A stretch of 24,848 nt of DNA from a virus. Location of the stretch: positions 1 through 24,848 of the IMG/VR virus record IMGVR_UViG_3300037584_000261. One strand, written 5' to 3'. This document shows positions 16,753 through 22,296 of this stretch, one piece after another. The first letter of the stretch is position 1, and every line of letters begins with the position of its first letter. Both the position numbers and the translations under genes were made by a program. Below the pieces are notes generated by a model that saw nothing but the letters and a program-made list of their open reading frames with translations, had not been told where the DNA came from and ran no database searches.

Positions 16753-17027
16753 TATGCAGTTCCTTTGTTTCTGTTAGCAAAATTTCTAGCAGCCTCTTTA
16801 CTACCAAAGCCCCATGCCTTGAGAGCTAAAGCTAATCTTGTAGGCCTACCCTTATCATCTTTCATAGGTCCTTTGTTAGCAGCAAACCTCGCAGCAAAGC
16901 TAACCCTTCTCGGATTAGTTCCTTTCTTAACTGGTGATTTTAAATTACTGCCTTCGGTTCTTTTAAAAAAAGCTCTACCTCTTTCATTTAATCCACCAGA
17001 TGGGTTTTGATACTTTTTAGCTACCAT
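16752..17027 (-). CDS. Small basic phage protein (DUF6321-like)
   Basis: A 91-residue basic protein with the signature GGLNERGRAFFKRTEGSNLK, then FAARFAANKGPMKDDKGRPTRLALALKAWG. I associate this with a small phage/viral domain of unknown function (DUF6321), which has the same GGLSxKGRAxF, K-x-GRPTRLALxAxxWG pattern. A zinc or nucleic-acid role is sometimes guessed from its basic charge, but no cysteine is present here. It is the last small gene before the portal, overlaps it by TAATG, and directly abuts the 36-residue membrane peptide (TAG then ATG), whose coding end supplies its AGGAGG ribosome-binding site 13 bases upstream. Confidence 0.75.
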   Translation of the reverse strand: MVAKKYQNPSGGLNERGRAFFKRTEGSNLKSPVKKGTNPRRVSFAARFAANKGPMKDDKGRPTRLALALKAWGFGSKEAARNFANRNKGTA

Positions 17028-17138
17028 CTAAATAATTATTCCTCCTAAAACAAAAGAGATAATTATAGCAGCAACAAACCACTTATGTTCTTTTGCTCTT
17101 CTCTTCCATTCTCTAGGAGTATGTCCAAATATAATCAT
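17028..17138 (-). CDS. 36-residue single-pass membrane peptide
   Basis: ATG at 17138 overlaps the previous stop by ATGA, and the frame closes at TAG 17030-17028, directly before the next ATG. The peptide has a polar, basic first half (HTPREWKRRAKEHKW) and a hydrophobic second half (FVAAIIISFVLGGIII), a classic single membrane helix with positive residues on the cytoplasmic side. The start, the tight junctions on both sides and the clean charge-then-hydrophobic design argue it is a real gene. Its function is unknown. A membrane role during infection or in the virion would fit, as would a holin-like function, though it lies far from the presumed lysis genes. Confidence 0.65.
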   Translation of the reverse strand: MIIFGHTPREWKRRAKEHKWFVAAIIISFVLGGIII

Positions 17139-17272
17139 GCCATTACCTTTTTCTTTTTATTTCTTAACATAGCAAAGTCTTGCTTACCAATCTTGCCATC
17201 TTTGTTTGCATCTAATTTTTTTTGATTGCCTTTTAACTTAGATGTTTTTTTCATTTTCATTTTATATACCAT
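17135..17272 (-). CDS. 45-residue protein with an EF-hand calcium-binding loop
   Basis: The frame runs from ATG 17272 (TAATG overlap with the preceding stop) to TGA 17135, which overlaps the next ATG. Residues 21-32 read DANKDGKIGKQD: aspartate at loop position 1, asparagine at 3, aspartate at 5, glycine at 6, isoleucine at 8 and aspartate at 12. This is a complete EF-hand consensus except for Asp instead of the usual Glu at 12, as in dockerin-type loops. It is flanked by lysine-rich ends. A single loop in so small a protein would need to pair with another copy or bind the virion. Calcium binding is inferred; expression is supported by position and coupling. Confidence 0.6.
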   Translation of the reverse strand: MVYKMKMKKTSKLKGNQKKLDANKDGKIGKQDFAMLRNKKKKVMA

Positions 17273-17508
17273 TAGCTTACCAGTCCTTTCTTTCTTTTTG
17301 ATCTTATTAAATCTTTATCAGCTTTTCTTGCACCACCCTTGCCAGTCGCAAAGGACCGAACTCTTCCAGCTGCCCAAGCATGAGCTGATACATTCCTTGA
17401 TCCACTAGAATAGTAGGCCCCAATCCCACGAGAATAGACCTTGCTTAATGTTCCTTTAGATATTCCACTAGACTTAGAATACTTTGCTATAACATCTGCT
17501 TTACTCAT
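17272..17508 (-). CDS. Small basic phage protein (DUF5824-like)
   Basis: A 78-residue basic protein with the central pattern KVYSRGIGAYYSSGSRN, then AWAAGRVRSFATGKGGARKADKDLI. I know this RGxGAYxxSGSR, AxxRVxSFxxGKGGARKAD arrangement from small phage proteins of unknown function (DUF5824-type), often found among head and structural genes. The final KKGLVS tail is short and basic. No cysteine or membrane segment is present. Its start overlaps the previous stop by ATGA, and its own stop overlaps the EF-hand gene by TAATG. The role is unknown; its place in the block beside the portal suggests a virion or assembly part, but that is inference. Confidence 0.75.
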   Translation of the reverse strand: MSKADVIAKYSKSSGISKGTLSKVYSRGIGAYYSSGSRNVSAHAWAAGRVRSFATGKGGARKADKDLIRSKRKKGLVS

Positions 17509-17690
17509 GCCTTTGCCCTCTTCTTGCTAATGTCATCCATCATAGCAGCTGTTAATAAACCTTTCTTATATAATCTTCTTGTTCTCAATATCTCACTCTC
17601 TTTTGCTTTAGGGTTCTTTGCACCAGATAAATATTTAAGTGGTACACCCTTTTTACTCTTCGGAACTTTCTGAAACTTTCTGCTCATCAT
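17505..17690 (-). CDS. 61-residue basic phage protein
   Basis: The start ATG has a strong AAGGAG site five bases upstream. The protein is very basic at its N-terminus (MMSRKFQKVPKSKKGVPLKY), followed by LSGAKNPKAKESEILRTRR and then LYKKGLLTAAMMDDISKKRA. The GVPxKYLSGAKN, then EIxRTxxxYKxGxLTxxMMDxIS pattern is one I associate with small phage proteins of unknown function. It has no cysteine and looks like two or three short helices. The stop overlaps the next start by ATGA. The upstream 32-residue candidate overlaps its first 38 bases in another frame. Confidence 0.7.
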   Translation of the reverse strand: MMSRKFQKVPKSKKGVPLKYLSGAKNPKAKESEILRTRRLYKKGLLTAAMMDDISKKRAKA

Positions 17691-17751
17691 CTTGCTCCTT
17701 TGGTTTTCTAAATTTTGGATTTCTTATATAAACTTGTTCATGACTATCCAT
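17653..17751 (-). CDS. Candidate 32-residue acidic-tailed peptide
   Basis: A frame from ATG 17751 to TAA 17653 encodes MDSHEQVYIRNPKFRKPK followed by an acidic, serine- and glutamate-rich end (QKVSESSEE). An AAGGA element lies about ten bases upstream, and its ATG overlaps the end of the 26-residue gene by eight bases, like other junctions here. It shares 38 bases in a different frame with the start of the 61-residue gene, which lowers confidence. The alternative is that only the 26- and 61-residue genes are real and this is leader sequence. Confidence 0.35.
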   Translation of the reverse strand: MDSHEQVYIRNPKFRKPKEQDDEQKVSESSEE

Positions 17752-17824
17752 AAGACATTAATCCTTTCTTTCTGGATGATCTTTTTGTTTTTTTCTTTTT
17801 AGGTTTTTTATAATAGCCAGGCAT
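17744..17824 (-). CDS. 26-residue lysine-rich peptide
   Basis: ATG 17824 sits in a TAATG overlap with the 85-residue gene's stop and is preceded by GGGGAG six bases upstream, a very good ribosome-binding site. The frame ends at TAG 17744. The peptide MPGYYKKPKKKKTKRSSRKK is followed by GLMSYG, so more than half of it is lysine or arginine. Such peptides could bind nucleic acid or an acidic partner such as the scaffold. It would be missed by any gene finder with a size limit. Function unknown. Confidence 0.5.
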   Translation of the reverse strand: MPGYYKKPKKKKTKRSSRKKGLMSYG

Positions 17825-18081
17825 TATGCACTCCCCAGCTTAGATCCATCTCTTGGATTTCTTATTGGTGAATAATCTTGTCCAGTTTCTAAACCAGTAT
17901 TTTGAGATGTTGCCAATAACTGAGATCTTCTTCTAGTTCTTTTTTTTAATCTTCTAGTTACTTTTTTACCCTCAGCCTCAGTTTGTTTTGCTACCTCTAC
18001 TCTTCTCTCTACAATAGGAGAGGATGGTGGTGGTTTAGGTTTTGAAACAACCTTTTTAACTATTCTTACTGCTCCTCCCAT
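17824..18081 (-). CDS. Small basic proline-rich protein, related to upstream neighbour
   Basis: An 85-residue protein beginning MGGAVRIVKKVVSKPKPPPS, followed by VERRVEVAKQTEAEGKKVTR and RLKKRTRRRSQLLATSQNTG. The layout (short hydrophobic N-terminus, proline segment, charged helix, arginine-rich patch, then LL-x2-SQ) repeats that of the 88-residue gene just upstream, suggesting a tandem duplication with divergence. The RRxRRxxxLLxxSQ part recalls small basic proteins common near phage head genes. ATG 18081 overlaps the preceding stop by TAATG-like coupling. No enzyme motif. Possible RNA/DNA or capsid-interior binding is only inferred from charge. Confidence 0.7.
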   Translation of the reverse strand: MGGAVRIVKKVVSKPKPPPSSPIVERRVEVAKQTEAEGKKVTRRLKKRTRRRSQLLATSQNTGLETGQDYSPIRNPRDGSKLGSA

Positions 18082-18347
18082 TATGTCATCATCCTTTCAT
18101 CTTTCATTGGATCTCTCACACTAGCTACATCTGTAAGTGTAGTACCTACTCCTAAAGCTGGTAAATCTCTATCTTGAGAATAAAGTAATCTACCACCCTT
18201 TCGTCTAGTACGAGATCTCGCTGCTAGTTTTCTTATTTCTTTTTTTTCACTTGCCTCTGCTCTCCTATCTCTTTCATTAAGTAAATCTTCATTCCTCTTC
18301 ATTTCTGGTGGAGGAGTGTACTTAGGAGGTTTGAACAAGCTACCCAT
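18081..18347 (-). CDS. Small basic proline-rich protein, tandem relative
   Basis: An 88-residue protein starting MGSLFKPPKYTPPPEMKRNE, then a charged helix (LLNERDRRAEASEKKEIRKL) and an arginine patch AARSRTRRKGGRLLYSQDRD, ending DPMKDERMMT. Compared with the next gene it shares an MGG/MGS start, a poly-proline segment, KKxxRxL and RRxxxLLxxSQ in the same order, so the two probably come from one duplicated gene. There are no cysteines or membrane segments. Start and stop both lie in coupled overlaps. The function is unknown; the position between GNAT and portal suggests head assembly or genome condensation, without direct evidence. Confidence 0.7.
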   Translation of the reverse strand: MGSLFKPPKYTPPPEMKRNEDLLNERDRRAEASEKKEIRKLAARSRTRRKGGRLLYSQDRDLPALGVGTTLTDVASVRDPMKDERMMT

Positions 18348-18436
18348 TATTTTTTACCTCTACAACATGGTGTATAGAAACAAATATCCATACAGAATAC
18401 TAAGCATACCCATTTTCTAAATATTTTTTTTAACAT
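18347..18436 (-). CDS. 29-residue five-cysteine peptide
   Basis: The frame from ATG 18436 to TAA 18347 encodes MLKKIFRKWVCLVFCMDICF followed by YTPCCRGKK, with cysteines at 11, 15, 19, 24 and 25 in a hydrophobic setting. An AGGTT element lies eight bases upstream, inside the end of the GNAT gene, and the stop overlaps the next start by TAATG. It exactly fills the space between its neighbours, which strongly supports a true gene. The C-x3-C-x3-C spacing puts three cysteines on one helix face, which could bind metal or anchor the peptide at a membrane. Function unknown. Confidence 0.6.
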   Translation of the reverse strand: MLKKIFRKWVCLVFCMDICFYTPCCRGKK

Positions 18437-18437
18437 A

Positions 18438-18929
18438 TTAAAATAACCTACTATACATTATCATGTCTTGTTTGTTGAAGGAATATTTTTTTAATACACC
18501 TTCTCTTTTAAAATATATATGTTCTATCCATTTGACACTACGAACATTGTTAGCACTTACAGTTACATGTAATCTATGTAAATTTAGCTCATCAGCTGCT
18601 AACTCCATAAATTTTTTTGCACCTTTATGAAATTTTAGTTTCCATTTCTGTATAAGTTTTCTATCTGGTATAAGCCATAACTCAGCAACTCCAGGCCATT
18701 GTGGTACAATACCAAAGCAAACAATAGGTTTACCTTTATCTAAAACTGTATATCCAAAGCCTTGTTTAGTACAAGCATCTAAATAATCTAAGTAACCAGG
18801 TATCTGATCAACATGTTGCCTATCTTCTGGACCTAGTTCCATAACATTTAATAAATAAGATTTGAATGGTAAGACCATCATGTCCTTGCCATCTGCGTTA
18901 AATATACTTTCAAGTGTTTGTAATCTCAT
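18438..18929 (-). CDS. GNAT-family acetyltransferase-like protein
   Basis: From ATG 18929 this gives 163 residues; a TTG at 18959 preceded closely by GGAGG would add ten. I prefer the ATG because a 52-residue frame occupies the upstream DNA to 18910. The C-terminal half has the GNAT fold pattern: a strand VAELWLIPD, the helix FHKGAKKFMELAADELNLHRL, then the strand HVTVSANNVRSVKWIEHIYF and REGVLKKY, where N-x2-S and F-x-REG match the family's acceptor-side motif. The usual Q/RxxGxG/A acetyl-CoA loop is not obvious, so catalysis is uncertain. Similar proteins occur near head genes of T7-like phages (the gp13 class), where they may be structural. Confidence 0.75.
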   Translation of the reverse strand: MRLQTLESIFNADGKDMMVLPFKSYLLNVMELGPEDRQHVDQIPGYLDYLDACTKQGFGYTVLDKGKPIVCFGIVPQWPGVAELWLIPDRKLIQKWKLKFHKGAKKFMELAADELNLHRLHVTVSANNVRSVKWIEHIYFKREGVLKKYSFNKQDMIMYSRLF

Positions 18930-19068
18930 AAGTGGCTCTATACTTTTTTGGTATAACAAATTCCTCCATCCTTTTCTCTGATATAAAAATAGTAAATTCT
19001 TTCTTTAAGTCCATCTCTCCTTTTTTCCAAACTCTTACTAACCATTTTTGTTTTATGTCTTTACTCAT
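18910..19068 (-). CDS. Candidate 52-residue protein upstream of GNAT gene
   Basis: A frame from ATG 19068 to TGA 18910 encodes MSKDIKQKWLVRVWKKGEMD, LKKEFTIFISEKRMEEFVIP and KKYRATYEITNT. It alternates short strands and a helix and has a sensible composition. It overlaps the end of the 34-residue membrane gene by eight bases and the start of the GNAT gene by 20. An AGAG element lies six bases upstream. It accounts for most of the otherwise empty space between terminase and GNAT. Function unknown, and existence rests on coding character and fit. Confidence 0.5.
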   Translation of the reverse strand: MSKDIKQKWLVRVWKKGEMDLKKEFTIFISEKRMEEFVIPKKYRATYEITNT

Positions 19069-19165
19069 CCCTATCTCTGTTAATTATATAATAAGCTATG
19101 ATAGCAGCTATAGTTATAGCAGCCAGGCCAACAAAAAACATTCCAATACCATATCCTACACTCAT
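19061..19165 (-). CDS. 34-residue single-pass membrane peptide
   Basis: ATG 19165 overlaps the terminase stop by ATGA and the frame ends at TAA 19061. The peptide MSVGYGIGMFFVGLAAITIA continues AIIAYYIINRDRDE: one long hydrophobic helix of about 25 residues, glycine- and alanine-rich, followed by a short charged tail. With the charged end presumably cytoplasmic it would insert as a tail-out single-pass protein. The coupling to the terminase gene and full use of the gap support it as a real gene. A pinholin-like or virion membrane role is possible, but nothing specific is visible. Confidence 0.6.
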   Translation of the reverse strand: MSVGYGIGMFFVGLAAITIAAIIAYYIINRDRDE

Positions 19166-20685
19166 GCAAATATATCAAACTCTGTACTGGCAACTGATTG
19201 CCTAAACTTATTATTAGTTCCTCTTGTTAATCTTTTATGCTCACCACCTCCAAGCAGTAAGTACATAAACGCATCACCAACATGCGAATGTTCATTCTTG
19301 TTTGGAGCATCCTTATATCTTTCACCACCAGATATTTGTACTCGTTTAAAATGATAGCCACCAGATAATGCCTTCCTTAATCTTTGACATCTCTTATCTA
19401 CAAGTAATCCTGGTTTACCTTCTATCAATCTATTCATAGGCATAGCTCCAGCCTCTCGTCTTACTCTAAAATCATTAGATGCAGTTGGTCTAGCAGTCAA
19501 TCCTATAGATCTTAAATGATCAAAAGCTGTAACCTCATAGATCTCATCTCTCTTCATACCAGCTGGATCTCCATGGACTAGAACCTCAAACTTAGGAAAC
19601 TTACTAGCCAGTTCTGTTTTTAACATTTCACCAAATCTTTCTAATCCCATATCAAAGGTAACTAACTCATGTAAAATATTCCAGGTACCTTTTTTATTTC
19701 TTTGGCCAAAGATTGCAGCTGGAGTTAAACCAAAGTCCACACCCACCTGGATTGGTAAACTTATATCTGGTTCTAAATAATCTGCTGCCATTAATGTATC
19801 ATCATACTCAGATAAAACTGGTTTACCTTCTTGCACATAAGTATATAGGCCTTGAGCATAACATCTTATCCAATCTAAATTTTTTCCGAGTAGTGTTTGT
19901 TCATAGTAACCAGTCGGTAAATTTTTTTTATTTTCAGCTTGAGGGTTTGTCATCCACCATTTCTTTGCTGACATAACAAAACCATTAGCCTCTGGATTTT
20001 CTGGTAAATCTTCTTTGGTATATTCTAATACTGCACCAGGCTGCTTATAAAACTTCCAGGCATATTTACCTTTCATCTTTTCTTTCTCTGCTAATCTGTA
20101 CCACCAATGATCATCATCCATTGGGTTAGTATCCATGATGATACCTCTCCAGGGTTTGGCCCCTCCATCTGATAATGTAGGATACCTTCCAACTCTATGT
20201 GTTAATCCATCTATAACAGCCTTTGGTAATTCTCTAGCCTCATTCACCCAGGCTCCAGTCAATTCCATAGACAAAAGTTTTCTAACATCTTTTGGTTGGT
20301 CCAATGCTAAGAAGATAACTTCACAATCTATACCTGGAGCTCCATCCCTTGATGGTAATTTTATATGATGTGTCAATGGAGGGCTCCATCTAAATGGACC
20401 CCAAATGTTTTCTGGAAATAACTCTTGCCAAGTTTTAATAGTAGTTGTCCTAAGCTCTGGATAAGAATTACGAACTACAACAAACCTTGAATACTTGATC
20501 CCATCCTTAGGACTGGCCACTTGCTGTACTGCTTTCAACATTATCTCAGCTGCACATGCGTATGATTTGCCAGATCCAACTGGCCCCATCAATCCTCTTA
20601 CAAATGATTTGTCTTGTAGAAATTTCCAAACTGTTTGTGATGTAGAAAAGTCTAGCTTTAAATTTGTTATTGCATCAGACACCAC
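19162..20685 (-). CDS. terL: Terminase large subunit (DNA packaging motor)
   Basis: A 507-residue terminase with both working domains. The ATPase has Walker A at residues 34-41 (GPVGSGKS), adenine-side residues before it, a Walker B-type GAWVNEAREL at 144-153, and the coupling segment IIMDTNPMDDDHWW at about 182-195. The nuclease has the three expected acidic positions D317 (GVDFG), D373 (HGDPAG) and D471 (HSHVGDAF). It pumps and cuts DNA at the portal. The start is GTG at 20685, with GAGGG five bases upstream, inside the end of the PP-loop gene; a second GTG follows directly at 20682. The gene lies upstream of the portal gene, unlike T7, where it follows the fibre gene. Confidence 0.95.
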   Translation of the reverse strand: MVSDAITNLKLDFSTSQTVWKFLQDKSFVRGLMGPVGSGKSYACAAEIMLKAVQQVASPKDGIKYSRFVVVRNSYPELRTTTIKTWQELFPENIWGPFRWSPPLTHHIKLPSRDGAPGIDCEVIFLALDQPKDVRKLLSMELTGAWVNEARELPKAVIDGLTHRVGRYPTLSDGGAKPWRGIIMDTNPMDDDHWWYRLAEKEKMKGKYAWKFYKQPGAVLEYTKEDLPENPEANGFVMSAKKWWMTNPQAENKKNLPTGYYEQTLLGKNLDWIRCYAQGLYTYVQEGKPVLSEYDDTLMAADYLEPDISLPIQVGVDFGLTPAAIFGQRNKKGTWNILHELVTFDMGLERFGEMLKTELASKFPKFEVLVHGDPAGMKRDEIYEVTAFDHLRSIGLTARPTASNDFRVRREAGAMPMNRLIEGKPGLLVDKRCQRLRKALSGGYHFKRVQISGGERYKDAPNKNEHSHVGDAFMYLLLGGGEHKRLTRGTNNKFRQSVASTEFDIFA

Positions 20686-21505
20686 ACATACCCTCGCAAT
20701 TATCTAATTGTCCAAAATCTTCATGGAATAATTCTGGTTGTCCTTTTTCTGCATTGGTTCTTAAATCTGCCTCATTAAGTGGTACACAATCTTTATGAAC
20801 ATAAACTTTATCATCAGTCTTAGTTCCAGTTCTTATTTTTTTGTCAAACTCAACAGCTTGTTTCCATTCATTAGGAAAATTATTTTTTAATGCTTTCCAT
20901 TCTGTATTTGTTTTATAAGGACAATATATACATGCAGACCTTGGTAGATTTTTATCATAATGTTTTGCAAACCAATCTTGACAATCTTTGCGTCTAATTT
21001 TTTTATCTATCAAAGGATAAACATTTTCAATCCATTTAATTTGATTTGTTTTCATTCTAATTATTTCATCAAATGATATACCCATAAGTAATTGTACATT
21101 AGTACCTTGCTTTCTTTTTTCTCCTTTTTGCAAACCTAACAACTCTCTAATCTTTTTATTTACTGGCCTTATTTTGTAGTTACTCGTACATTGTCTGCGT
21201 AATAAACCTTTTTTTCCAGTTTCATTATTTTTAGTAAAGAGTGGCACTTCAACAAAATTCCATCTGCCTTTACCTTCTGCATTGTTAATACTATCTTGAG
21301 TAAGATCTCCACCAGATACTTTGTAAATAGGATATGATAATTGTTTTTCTAACCAGGTAAGATGGTCATAAACCTCTTTAGGTTCTGCCATAGTATCAGC
21401 AAAGATAGCAGCATCTACCATTGGCACCTCTCCTTTTTCAATCATTAATGCAAGAGTAGAACTTTGAACTCCAGCTCCTAAAGATAATATTCTAAGATCA
21501 CTCAT
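20675..21505 (-). CDS. PP-loop sulfurtransferase / PAPS-reductase-family protein
   Basis: About 276 residues from ATG 21505 (ATGA overlap); another in-frame ATG at 21517 would add four. The PP-loop reads SLGAGVQSST near the N-terminus, binding ATP for adenylation. Counted from the 21517 start, further family marks are a CTSNYKIRP element at 110-118, GISFDEIIRMK at 147-156, DCQDWF at 178-183, a CIYCPYK pair at 196-202 and a terminal CEGMCGV (C274, C278). The cysteines suggest an iron-sulfur cluster or persulfide chemistry. It lacks the ECGLH tail of assimilatory CysH, so sulfate reduction is unlikely; nucleic-acid or cofactor thiolation is a better guess. The DNA is markedly AT-rich beside the terminase gene, suggesting later arrival. 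Confidence 0.8.
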   Translation of the reverse strand: MSDLRILSLGAGVQSSTLALMIEKGEVPMVDAAIFADTMAEPKEVYDHLTWLEKQLSYPIYKVSGGDLTQDSINNAEGKGRWNFVEVPLFTKNNETGKKGLLRRQCTSNYKIRPVNKKIRELLGLQKGEKRKQGTNVQLLMGISFDEIIRMKTNQIKWIENVYPLIDKKIRRKDCQDWFAKHYDKNLPRSACIYCPYKTNTEWKALKNNFPNEWKQAVEFDKKIRTGTKTDDKVYVHKDCVPLNEADLRTNAEKGQPELFHEDFGQLDNCEGMCGV

Positions 21506-21711
21506 TCGCAAATACATCCATATAGATCACCACTACCATCATTCATGACATGTCTATTTATGGGAGCATCATGATAGGTTGTCAATTTTAATCTTATTAT
21601 ATCGCAAAACTCAAAGCAATCTACTGCTGTTAATAATGTAATACTTTGTAACATTTCTTGGGTAACTACTACTAAACTATATATACCATCACTTAAAATA
21701 ATTAAACTCAT
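21502..21711 (-). CDS. 69-residue protein of unknown function
   Basis: The ATG at 21711 overlaps the stop of the 49-residue basic gene by ATGA and has an AGAGGTGG ribosome-binding site close upstream. The first half is hydrophobic with strand-like repeats (MSLIILSDGIYSLVVVTQEM), the middle is FEFCDIIRLKL, and the end contains DGSGDLYGCICE with two cysteines. Four cysteines in total (33, 36, 66 and 68 approximately) could bind a metal, but the spacing matches no motif I recognise. It overlaps the PP-loop gene start and may work with it, since both are cysteine-rich and coupled. That link is speculative. Confidence 0.55.
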   Translation of the reverse strand: MSLIILSDGIYSLVVVTQEMLQSITLLTAVDCFEFCDIIRLKLTTYHDAPINRHVMNDGSGDLYGCICE

Positions 21712-21857
21712 TTACCACCTCTATTTCGTTTTTTCCAAGATCTCTTTTTATGCTTATTCATACTGGAGAACTTCGGTTTTTTTCGTTTTGATATTGATGT
21801 TTTCTTTGGGATCCTTTCGTGGGGTTGTTTGCTTATATCAAACTTTACTCTTGCCAT
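21708..21857 (-). CDS. 49-residue basic phage protein
   Basis: ATG 21857 (or the ATG one codon earlier, 21860) is preceded by GAGGAGG, and the frame ends at TGA 21708 in an ATGA overlap. The peptide reads MARVKFDISKQPHERIPKKT, then SISKRKKPKFSSMNKHKKRS and WKKRNRGGK. More than a third of the residues are lysine or arginine. The KTSIxKRxxPKxSSMNKHKKRxWKKxRGxGK pattern is one I have seen in small conserved phage proteins, though I cannot name a family. Its first 20 bases overlap the end of the small terminase gene in another frame. A nucleic-acid-binding partner of packaging is plausible from charge and position. Confidence 0.65.
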   Translation of the reverse strand: MARVKFDISKQPHERIPKKTSISKRKKPKFSSMNKHKKRSWKKRNRGGK

Positions 21858-22296
21858 CATCCTCCTCTATATCAATTATTGGTTTAGCATCTGGTCCTTG
21901 CATTACAATACCAACAACTGATGGTCTATCGCTATCCTCATGCTGTTCTAATAATCCAGCAGCCTTAGCCAACACCCTAAGTACAGCTACCTTGTCATGC
22001 AGCTCTACCTCTAGCTGAGGGCCTAGTTTTGTCGGAGTAACTTTAATTTTTTTTATAGCTTTAACTGCTGCATCCGATATGTTTTTAGTATCTTTTATTG
22101 TAACATTACCTTTATCATCCCACTCCATAATATCGGCAATATTAGCTTGAGCTATATCAACAAGTTCTTTAGCAACACTTTCCTTGTTGTGTTCAATGAT
22201 CTCGGATTTTTGCACTCTCCTCTGGACCACTCGGACACCACCGAACCGATCCAAAGGAGGTTTTACTATTCTTTTTTTAGAATGGGATTGGGTCAT
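21838..22296 (-). CDS. terS: Terminase small subunit (Terminase_2-like)
   Basis: I choose ATG 22296 (152 residues) because AAGGA lies seven bases upstream; an upstream ATG at 22359 has no comparable site and sits deep in the previous gene. Residues about 45-125 resemble the C-terminal part of Terminase_2-type small subunits: ELVDIAQANIADIMEWDDKG, then NVTIKD, then AVKAIKKIKVTPTKLG, then VELHDKVAVLRVLAKAAGLL. This region forms the oligomer core. The N-terminus is short, basic and lacks the full helix-turn-helix usually seen. It should recognise phage DNA and hand it to the large subunit, encoded three genes on. Confidence 0.75.
   Translation of the reverse strand: MTQSHSKKRIVKPPLDRFGGVRVVQRRVQKSEIIEHNKESVAKELVDIAQANIADIMEWDDKGNVTIKDTKNISDAAVKAIKKIKVTPTKLGPQLEVELHDKVAVLRVLAKAAGLLEQHEDSDRPSVVGIVMQGPDAKPIIDIEEDDGKSKV

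Noticed and set aside
18932-19354. Plus-strand open frame of 140 codons across the terminase end
   Set aside because: It runs opposite several coupled minus-strand genes and has no family resemblance or translation signal.
20675-21517. Reading the PP-loop gene as a sulfate-assimilation (cysH) metabolic gene
   Set aside because: The assimilatory ECGLH C-terminus is absent, and the cysteine pattern and CEGMC end point to a different branch of the family.
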